A DNA stretch of 64,000 nucleotides from Actinoplanes couchii (GTDB taxonomy: Bacteria > Actinomycetota > Actinomycetes > Mycobacteriales > Micromonosporaceae): contig NZ_BOMG01000084.1 in assembly GCF_016862075.1 (NCBI RefSeq), positions 53,834 to 117,833 on the forward strand, written 5' to 3'. The position numbers were made by a program, and so were the translations under genes. A model generated the notes under the pieces. That model saw only the letters and a program-made list of their open reading frames with translations. It had not been told where the DNA came from and ran no database searches. Shown here one piece after another: positions 58,445 through 64,000 of the stretch. The first letter of the stretch is position 1. Each line of letters starts with the position of its first letter.

Positions 58445-58469
58445 ACTTCGAAAGTATTCCTTCACATCT
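58430..58469. promoter_or_regulatory. 40-bp near-perfect palindrome over the MFS ribosome site and start codon
   Basis: AGATGTGAAGGA (58430-58441) and its complement (58458-58469) are perfect 12-bp arms, and ATACTT/AAGTAT (58443-58448, 58452-58457) continues the symmetry inside. It lies between the ArsR and MFS genes, covering the ribosome site and ATG. A dimeric or tetrameric ArsR protein is the obvious ligand. Confidence 0.75.
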
Positions 58470-58505
58470 GCTTTAGGCAACCCCGCCGATGTGTCGCCTT
58501 CCGGC

Positions 58506-59084
58506 TCAGCTTTTTGGAAAAGAGACGTACTGGATCACCACGTGCCGGGCGTCCGCCGGCGCCCCGTCCCGCCGGGCCCGCACCCGGTAAGGGTCCATCA
58601 ACGCCCGCACCCGGTTGTTGATCTCGGCCAGTTCCTCGGCCGTGACCAGGATCTGCGAGCCCATCAGGGCGCTGGACTCACGCCACTCCGGCGGCTCCTC
58701 GTCCTGCCGGCCCAGCCACTCCTGGATACGCACCCGGTCCCGGTTCAGGTAGAGATCGACCAGGGCGTGCTCGGCCGCCATCGACTCCGGGACGCTGGTG
58801 TCCCCCGCGAAATCGAGCGTCGAACTCACCGCCTGCCACCGGCGCTCCCGCCCGTCCCCGCGACCCGGGGCGTGCTCGACCAGCCCGTACTTCGCGAGTT
58901 CCCGCAGGTGGTAACTGGTCGCACTGGGCGACAGCCCGACCAGCGCGGCACACTCGGTCGCGGTCACCGAGTCCCCGGTCACCGCCAGATGATCGATGAT
59001 CTCGATCCGCGCCGGATGAGCCAGCGCCCGCATGGTCCGCGCGTCACTGATCCGCCCACCGGCCGCACTCTCCCGCTCCGCCAT
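58506..59084 (-). CDS. ArsR/helix_turn_helix_5 family transcriptional regulator
   Basis: The ATG at 59084 follows GAGAATGGGGG. The 192-residue protein has a winged helix (about residues 16-85, MRALAHPARIEIIDHL and LSPSATSYHLRELAKYGLVE), then a helical C-terminal extension typical of the larger, non-metal ArsR-like regulators. No Cys metal site is seen, so it does not look like an arsenic sensor. It lies 61 bp upstream of the MFS gene on the same strand. Confidence 0.9.
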   Translation of the reverse strand: MAERESAAGGRISDARTMRALAHPARIEIIDHLAVTGDSVTATECAALVGLSPSATSYHLRELAKYGLVEHAPGRGDGRERRWQAVSSTLDFAGDTSVPESMAAEHALVDLYLNRDRVRIQEWLGRQDEEPPEWRESSALMGSQILVTAEELAEINNRVRALMDPYRVRARRDGAPADARHVVIQYVSFPKS

Positions 59085-59128
59085 CCCCCCATTCTCGCCA
59101 GCACGCCCCAGCCCGCCTCCGGCAGCTC

Positions 59129-59446
59129 TCAGGCGACCTTCATCTGCTCGTCCCCGAAGTCGGCGACGAGCCGCAGAGTTCCCCCCAGCGCAGAGATGTA
59201 TCGACCCAGCACGTCCTGGGTGGAGACCGAGCCGGCTTCGATCTGCGACACCCTGGCTACCGAGATCCCCATCTGCTCGGCGACCTGCACCTGCGTCATC
59301 CCACGCCGCTTGCGTAGTTCGACCAGGCGCCAACCCCGCGCCTCATTCAGGATCTGCTGGACCCCGGCCTCGAACGCCTCGAGCCCTCCAGCGGTGCTGA
59401 TGGCCCGCTCACGATGATCCGTGTCTCGCCAACGCTTCGTTCCCAT
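59129..59446 (-). CDS. XRE-family antitoxin (HigA-like)
   Basis: The 105-residue protein has a helix-turn-helix XRE domain (about residues 40-95, MTQVQVAEQMGISVARVSQI, then EAGSVSTQDVLGRYISALGG). The ATG overlaps the toxin stop (TGATG), with AGGAGG in front. It should neutralise the toxin and bind the operator upstream. The toxin-first order is that of HigBA systems. Confidence 0.9.
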   Translation of the reverse strand: MGTKRWRDTDHRERAISTAGGLEAFEAGVQQILNEARGWRLVELRKRRGMTQVQVAEQMGISVARVSQIEAGSVSTQDVLGRYISALGGTLRLVADFGDEQMKVA

Positions 59447-59814
59447 CAGATCTCCTCCTGCCGCTCTTTCAGATAGAGGGCATAGCTCTGTTCGGCCTCA
59501 GGTATGGCGGTGCGGTACCAACGATTCCACTTCCCCGCCTTGTCGCCTGCCACCAGCAGAATCGCTTCCCGCCACGGATCGAAGAGAAAGAGAATCCGGA
59601 CCTCCGACCGCCCGGACGACGGCGGTCGTAGCTCCTTCAGGCTAGACAGATTGGACGTGACCAGGGAATCCACCAATGGTCGCCCTTCCGCTGGGCCGTT
59701 GCTCTCCAGAATCTGGATCGTCTCGTTGACGAGCCGATGGGTCACGCGGTCCGTTTCCCACAGATCATCGAGGAAGCACTCGACCTGCCGCGTCATATTG
59801 ATCTCCCACTGCAC
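59446..59814 (-). CDS. RelE/HigB-like toxin (Gp49-like, DUF891)
   Basis: The GTG at 59814 is chosen because GGGGAGG lies seven bases upstream and the product then begins MQWEIN, as in relatives; an ATG at 59796 is possible. The 122-residue protein shows the DUF891 pattern: RPLVDSLVTSNLSSLKELRP, then SEVRILFLFDPWREAILL and a late GDKAGKWNRWYR. HigB-type toxins cut mRNA on the ribosome. Confidence 0.9.
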   Translation of the reverse strand: MQWEINMTRQVECFLDDLWETDRVTHRLVNETIQILESNGPAEGRPLVDSLVTSNLSSLKELRPPSSGRSEVRILFLFDPWREAILLVAGDKAGKWNRWYRTAIPEAEQSYALYLKERQEEI

Positions 59815-59833
59815 TGCGCAGCCTCCCCATGAA

Positions 59834-59851
59834 GTTAACATTATCCTTAAC
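59834..59851. promoter_or_regulatory. Operator/-10 region of the toxin-antitoxin pair
   Basis: GTTAA (59834-59838) and TTAAC (59847-59851) are inverted arms. On the minus strand the spacer and arm contain GATAAT, a good -10 hexamer. Antitoxin binding here would block transcription. Confidence 0.6.
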
Positions 59852-60028
59852 CTCTGGGATTTGCCGAGACAAATTGAGTAGACCGGACGAGTGAATGCCG
59901 TAGGGTTGAGGACCGCTTGACGGCCGTGGTGAGCATGCACCGCAGCGGGCGTCCCCGCGCCGTGGGGCGGCCGACACGCCCTCGCGGATACGCGAGCGAC
60001 CTCGATCGCTGTGAACCGAGGACGATCT

Positions 60029-62035
60029 GTGCCCACCACTGATCTGGACACCGAACTCGCCGCCGAGCGGCACCATCTGGAGAGTTCCCGGGCCGCTCTG
60101 CGCCGGATGCGCGACCGGGCCCAGGCCCTCTTCTCCACCGGTGACAAGGTCGCCGGTGACGCTTACACCGCAGAGCAGCTGGGCCGGCACATGGCCCGCC
60201 GGGTCAAGGAGCTGGCCGACGACCCGGACACGCCGCTGTTCTTCGGGCGGCTGGACATCGACGAGAGCCCGTACCACGTGGGCCGCCGGCACGTCACCGA
60301 CGACGCCGGCGAGCCGATGGTGCTGGACTGGCGGGCGCCGCTGTCCCGCTCGTTCTACCGGGCCAGCGTGCGCGACCCGCAGGGGGTGGCGACCCGGCGC
60401 CGGTTCGGGTTCGTCAAGGGCGAGCTGACCAGTTTCGAGGACGAGCACCTGGACCGGGGTGAGGAGCTGGGCACCACGTCCCGGATCCTGACCGCGGAGA
60501 TCGAGCGGCCTCGTGTCGGCCCGATGCGGGACATCGTCGCGACCATCCAGCCGGAGCAGGACGAGCTGGTCCGGGCCGATCTGGCCGACTCGATCTGTGT
60601 GCAGGGCGCGCCGGGCACCGGTAAGACCGCAGTGGGCCTGCACCGGGCCGCGTACCTGCTCTATCTGCACCGGGAGCGGCTGCGGAAGTCGAAGGTGCTG
60701 ATCGTCGGCCCGAACACGGCGTTCCTCTCCTACATCTCGGCGGTTCTGCCCACGCTGGGCGAGGTCGAGGTGCAGCAGTCCACCCTGGACGACATGGTGG
60801 GCCGCGCGGTGGTCAAGGCGGTCGATCCGGCCGGGGTCACGGCAGTCAAACATGACGTACGCATGGCCGAGGCCCTGCACCGGGCGCTGTGGGACCGGAT
60901 CGCGAAGCCGGTCGAGCCGATCATGGTGTCGGACGGTTCGTACCGCTGGCGGATCGACGTGGAGCCGTTGCAGCGGATCGTCGACGAGGCCCGCCGGGAG
61001 GGGCTGCCGTACGCGGTCGGCCGGGAACGGGTCCGCGCCCGGGTGGTCAACCTGCTGCAGTTGCAGTCGGAGTACCGGACCGGGAACTCGCCGAACGACT
61101 CGTGGCTGCGCCGGATGAGCCGGATCGCCCCGGTCACCGGTTTCCTGGAGGCGTGCTGGCCGGCGGTCACCCCAGAGTCGCTGGTGGTGGCGCTGCTGAC
61201 CGACCCGTCGATCGCCGGTGACGTGCTCACCGAGGCGGAACGGGAGACGATCCGCTGGGTGAAGCCGCCGAAGACGGTGAAGTCGGCGAAGTTCAGCACG
61301 GCCGACCTGGTGCTGATCGACGAGGCGGCCGGCCTGCTCGACCGGGAGGCCAGTTTCGGTCACGTGGTCGTCGACGAGGCGCAGGATCTGTCGCCGATGC
61401 AGGCGCGGGCGATCGCCCGGCGCAGCGAGCACGGGTCGATCACGCTGCTCGGCGATCTGGCGCAGGGCACCGCCCCGTGGGCCACCACCGACTGGCGGGA
61501 GATCCTCGTACATCTGGGTAAACCGGATGCGGCGGTGGTCCCGTTGACTGTGGGGTTCCGCGTACCGGAAGCCGTGGTTGCTCTTGCCAACCGCCTGTTG
61601 CCGGCGCTCGGGGTGAACGTCCCGGAGGCCGTGTCCCTGCGCCGGGACGGCGATCTCGCCGTCATCGATGTGGCGGAGCCCGCCGATCTGGACCCACGGA
61701 CCGTGGCGGAGGTGACCGCCGCACTCGCGCACGAGGGATCAGTAGCGGTCATCGCGGCGGACACCGCGGTGGATCGGCTATGCGGTCACCTGGACGCGGC
61801 CGGGATCGAGCACGCGACCGCCGACGACGTGGACAGCCCGGCGCGGGTCCGGGTGGTCCCGGCGACGCTGGTCAAGGGCCTGGAGTACGACCACGTCATC
61901 GTGCACGAGCCGGCCGACATCGTGGCCGCCGAGCCGAAGGGCCTGAACCGCCTGTACGTGGTGCTCACCCGAGCCGTCACCCGCCTTTCGGTATTGCACT
62001 CGAAAGCCCTTCCGGAAGCGCTTAGGCTTCCGTGA
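60029..62035 (+). CDS. helD: HelD-type RNA polymerase-recycling ATPase (UvrD-like helicase fold)
   Basis: The GTG at 60029 has GAGGA six bases upstream; a GTG at 60011 is the alternative. The 668-residue protein starts with a charged coiled-coil arm (about residues 10-60). A UvrD-like ATPase follows, with Walker A GAPGTGKT near residue 195 and DEAQDLSPMQ further on. It also has the HelD-typical VLDWRAPLSRSFYRAS segment and the C-terminal VKGLEYDHVIV and RLYVVLTRAVTRL motifs. HelD frees stalled RNA polymerase from DNA and can displace rifampicin. The stop overlaps the next gene. Confidence 0.9.
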   Translation: MPTTDLDTELAAERHHLESSRAALRRMRDRAQALFSTGDKVAGDAYTAEQLGRHMARRVKELADDPDTPLFFGRLDIDESPYHVGRRHVTDDAGEPMVLDWRAPLSRSFYRASVRDPQGVATRRRFGFVKGELTSFEDEHLDRGEELGTTSRILTAEIERPRVGPMRDIVATIQPEQDELVRADLADSICVQGAPGTGKTAVGLHRAAYLLYLHRERLRKSKVLIVGPNTAFLSYISAVLPTLGEVEVQQSTLDDMVGRAVVKAVDPAGVTAVKHDVRMAEALHRALWDRIAKPVEPIMVSDGSYRWRIDVEPLQRIVDEARREGLPYAVGRERVRARVVNLLQLQSEYRTGNSPNDSWLRRMSRIAPVTGFLEACWPAVTPESLVVALLTDPSIAGDVLTEAERETIRWVKPPKTVKSAKFSTADLVLIDEAAGLLDREASFGHVVVDEAQDLSPMQARAIARRSEHGSITLLGDLAQGTAPWATTDWREILVHLGKPDAAVVPLTVGFRVPEAVVALANRLLPALGVNVPEAVSLRRDGDLAVIDVAEPADLDPRTVAEVTAALAHEGSVAVIAADTAVDRLCGHLDAAGIEHATADDVDSPARVRVVPATLVKGLEYDHVIVHEPADIVAAEPKGLNRLYVVLTRAVTRLSVLHSKALPEALRLP

Positions 62036-62901
62036 TGCCCCGTATCGGTGTCATGTTCGATTGCAATCGCGCCCCCGAAGAGCTCCCCGGGTTCGCCGCC
62101 GCCCTCGACGAGGCCGGAGCCGACGACCTGTGGGTCGTGGAGGACCTGGGCTGGAACGGTGGCGTCAGTGCCGCCGCCCTGGCCCTGGCCGCCACGTCCC
62201 GCCTGCGGGTCGGCATCGGCATCGCACCCGCCCCGCTGCGCAACCCGTCGCTGCTCGCCATGGAGATCGCCACCCTGGCCCGGATCCACCCCGGTCGCAT
62301 CGTGGCCGGAATCGGTCATGGTGTTCCGGCGTGGATGAAGCAGATCGGCGCCTACCCGAAGTCGCCACTGTCCCTGTTGGAGGAGAACGTCGTCGCCGTC
62401 CGCGGCCTCCTCAACGGCGAGACCGTCACCCTGGACGGTCGTGAGGTGCACCTGGACGGTGTGAAGCTGGTGCATCCGCCCGCGGTGGTCCCGCCGGTCG
62501 TCACCGGTGTGGTCAAACCGAAGGGGCTGGAGCTGTCCGGCCGGGTCGCCGACGGGACGATCATCGTCGAGGGCCTGAGCCCGGAACGGATCACCGAGGC
62601 GATCGCCACCATCCGCAGCGGTGGCGCCGGCGACGACCACGAGATCATCAACTTCACGTTCCTGCACGTGGAGGACGATCCGTCGAAGATCGCCAAGATC
62701 CGGGAGACGGCGCTGACCGGGCAGGCCGGGTTCCTCGGGGTGCCGGTCGAGGAGGTGTTCGGGCTGATCGGCCCGGCCGCCGACGTACCCGCCAAGGTTC
62801 AGGCCCTCGCCGACGTCGGGTCGAGCACCGTGGTGCTGCGCCCGTTCGGCGACGACCACCTCGGGCAGGCGCTGGCCGCGCTCAAAGCCCTCGGTCGCTG
62901 A
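62035..62901 (+). CDS. LLM-class flavin- or F420-dependent oxidoreductase
   Basis: The ATG at 62035 overlaps the helD stop (TGATG). The 288-residue TIM-barrel protein of the luciferase-like family shows the segments GFAAALDEAGADDLWVVEDL, GIGIAPAPLRNPSLLAMEI and HPGRIVAGIGHGVPAWM. The pattern fits F420- as well as FMN-dependent members, and F420 is common in this lineage. The substrate is unknown. It converges on the LRV gene with a 20-bp overlap of the 3' ends. Confidence 0.88.
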   Translation: MPRIGVMFDCNRAPEELPGFAAALDEAGADDLWVVEDLGWNGGVSAAALALAATSRLRVGIGIAPAPLRNPSLLAMEIATLARIHPGRIVAGIGHGVPAWMKQIGAYPKSPLSLLEENVVAVRGLLNGETVTLDGREVHLDGVKLVHPPAVVPPVVTGVVKPKGLELSGRVADGTIIVEGLSPERITEAIATIRSGGAGDDHEIINFTFLHVEDDPSKIAKIRETALTGQAGFLGVPVEEVFGLIGPAADVPAKVQALADVGSSTVVLRPFGDDHLGQALAALKALGR

Positions 62902-63955
62902 TCCTGATCATCTCGCTCTCCGGCAGGGCCGGGTTGGCGGCGGCCGCCGTCGCCACCCAGTCCTCGTCGTCGGCCAGCAACTCCACGATCAATTCCGGTC
63001 GCAGCGCCGGGTGGGCGGCGGCGATCCGCCGGGCCTGAGCATCGGCCAGACAGAGTTCCAGCGCGTCGGCTGTCGCATCGGCCCGGCCGGCGATCTCCCG
63101 GAACACCTTCCGCACCGGCGGCAGGTGCCGGGCCAGGTCGAACAGCAGACCGGGTGAGGCGTCCGGGTTCGCGGCGACCCGGGCGATCACCCGGGCGCCG
63201 TGCCGGGACACCATGTCCCGCAACAGTTCCTCGGAAAAACCAGGGTGCGGGGCGACGGCTTTCACCACTTTCGCGTCCGGATCGCGGGCCAGGCGGTCGC
63301 GAATTTCCGGCGGCAGGTCGCGACGTTCCGCCAGCAGCATCCGCAGTTGCGGCGACGGGCTGTCGGCCAGTTCCCGAACCTCGTCCGGGCCGGCCGCGGC
63401 GATCCGGGGCGGCACCAGGTCACCGCCACCGATCCGGGACGGCACCGGGTCACCGCCACCGATCCGGCCCGGACCGGCGAGGACATCGATCGGCACCGAC
63501 GGGTTCCGCGCCGCCCGCCACCGCACCTTCGAGAATTCATCCGCACCCAGCCGCCGGATCGCCGCCTCGGACAGGGCCGGGTTCGCCGCCACCGCGGCCC
63601 GCACTGCCGGCCACGGATCGGCGGCCAGCATCTCCGCCACCGCGGCCGGAAGATCGGCCCGCCCGGCGAGCGTCCAGCGCACGATCGGCGACGGATGTGC
63701 GGCCAGCGCGACCACGTTCTCCACCGGTGTCGCCGAGTTATCCACAGCCTTGACCAGCAGATTGTGGATAGCGGACTGGTGGGTACCGTCACAGGCGGCG
63801 TCAGGTGGCAGGCCACAATCCACATCCGGACAATTCGGACTGTGGACAAACGGGACCGGCTTCCGCACACAGACCGAACACCTATCCGGCGGCGCGTCTT
63901 CCACACCCCTGTGCACAACGGGGCCAGCACCGTCCCCACGCCGATCCGCCGCCAA
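62882..63955 (-). CDS. Leucine-rich repeat variant (LRV) protein with N-terminal cysteine cluster
   Basis: The start is uncertain: a TTG at 63955, or GTGs at 63916 and 63904. Up to 357 residues form repeated helical units of about 24 residues with A-x-N/H-P-x-x patterns (AANPALSEAAIRRL, AAHPALRPELIVELL), as in LRV proteins. Near the N terminus are five Cys (26, 29, 42, 47, 55), in CSVCVRKP, NCPDVDCG and AACDG. The Azotobacter LRV protein holds a 4Fe-4S cluster in a similar place. The function of the family is unknown. A 10-residue unit is duplicated inside the protein (GRIGGGDPVP, SRIGGGDLVP). Confidence 0.75.
   Translation of the reverse strand: MAADRRGDGAGPVVHRGVEDAPPDRCSVCVRKPVPFVHSPNCPDVDCGLPPDAACDGTHQSAIHNLLVKAVDNSATPVENVVALAAHPSPIVRWTLAGRADLPAAVAEMLAADPWPAVRAAVAANPALSEAAIRRLGADEFSKVRWRAARNPSVPIDVLAGPGRIGGGDPVPSRIGGGDLVPPRIAAAGPDEVRELADSPSPQLRMLLAERRDLPPEIRDRLARDPDAKVVKAVAPHPGFSEELLRDMVSRHGARVIARVAANPDASPGLLFDLARHLPPVRKVFREIAGRADATADALELCLADAQARRIAAAHPALRPELIVELLADDEDWVATAAAANPALPESEMIRISDRGL
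63401..63466. repeat. Tandem 30-bp duplication within the LRV gene
   Basis: Bases 63401-63430 and 63431-63460 match at 28 of 30 positions, and a third copy begins at 63461. The unit is ten codons, so the reading frame is kept. Confidence 0.85.
63738..63918. promoter_or_regulatory. Cluster of five DnaA-box-like sequences at the 5' end of the LRV gene
   Basis: TTATCCACA (63738-63746) and TGTGGACAA (63841-63849, complement of TTGTCCACA) are exact DnaA boxes. TGTGGATAG (63763-63771), CAATCCACA (63817-63825) and TGTGCACAA (63910-63918) differ at one or two positions. All lie in 181 bp, in both orientations. No dnaA or dnaN gene is visible, so this is not recognisably oriC. Confidence 0.55.
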
Positions 63956-64000
63956 CAGGCCTGTCGGCGTCAGGGTGGGTGGTGCCAGGCTTGGCGGTGG

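Noticed and set aside
58506..59084. Arsenic-resistance operon
   Set aside because: The ArsR-fold regulator lacks Cys metal ligands, and the neighbour is a general MFS exporter, not ArsB or ArsC.
63738..63918. Chromosomal origin oriC
   Set aside because: The DnaA boxes lie inside a coding sequence and no dnaA, dnaN or rpmH neighbours are seen, so only a secondary cluster is claimed.

Overview
This 64-kb window is high-GC DNA with short intergenic gaps, many GTG starts, frequent ATGA/TGATG overlaps and WXG100/EccE genes. That points to a filamentous actinobacterium, most probably of the Micromonosporaceae (Actinoplanes-like); the taxonomic call is inferred from gene content. Menaquinone is apparently made by the futalosine route, since mqnA and mqnC are both present. 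No rRNA, tRNA, CRISPR array or transposase gene was recognised.

Region 1 (1 to about 6.2 kb) is the right-hand part of an actinomycete integrative and conjugative element (AICE). It reads, all on the + strand, an FtsK/TraB-like translocase (5' end outside the window), two small proteins, a prim-pol type primase, a DUF3631 ATPase, an excisionase-like HTH protein and a tyrosine integrase. Two different short-repeat arrays lie inside it: GGTAGCGG repeats just after the tra gene, where a transfer locus would be expected, and AGCCGTCCC repeats between the ATPase and the excisionase, where an origin or Xis-binding region would be expected. Four hairpins in tandem follow the integrase. No tRNA-type attachment site is visible on this side.

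Region 2 (6.4 to 31.3 kb) is a mixed chromosomal stretch: a HAD phosphatase, a TetR/MDR reductase pair, a PH-domain membrane protein, a degenerate Fic-like protein divergent from acetyl-CoA synthetase, a secreted M6 metalloprotease, a lipoprotein, an alpha/beta hydrolase that has lost its nucleophile, and a type VII secretion cluster. The last holds two WXG100 proteins, a 1437-residue SseB-domain protein with about 900 residues of Pro/Gly/Ser repeat and an immunity-sized partner gene, and divergent EccE. Then come a holin-like protein, RarD, an anti-sigma factor, an IclR regulator and an MFS transporter. Degenerate tandem repeats sit just after several of these genes.

Region 3 (30.3 to 57.2 kb) is respiratory: a long-chain polyprenyl diphosphate synthase, the complete 14-gene nuoA-N complex I operon, a geranylgeranyl-reductase-type (MenJ-like) flavoprotein just upstream of nuoA with an iron-box-like site in its promoter region, menG, mqnC and mqnA. 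Together these cover steps of menaquinone synthesis, side-chain synthesis and saturation, and the enzyme that reduces menaquinone. A SNF2 helicase, SWIM zinc-finger and aldo/keto reductase operon sits between mqnC and mqnA.

Region 4 (57.2 to 64 kb) holds an ArsR/MFS pair with a 40-bp operator-like palindrome over the transporter start, a HigBA-type toxin-antitoxin pair, HelD, an LLM-family flavin oxidoreductase and a leucine-rich-repeat-variant protein whose 5' end carries a cluster of DnaA-box-like sequences.
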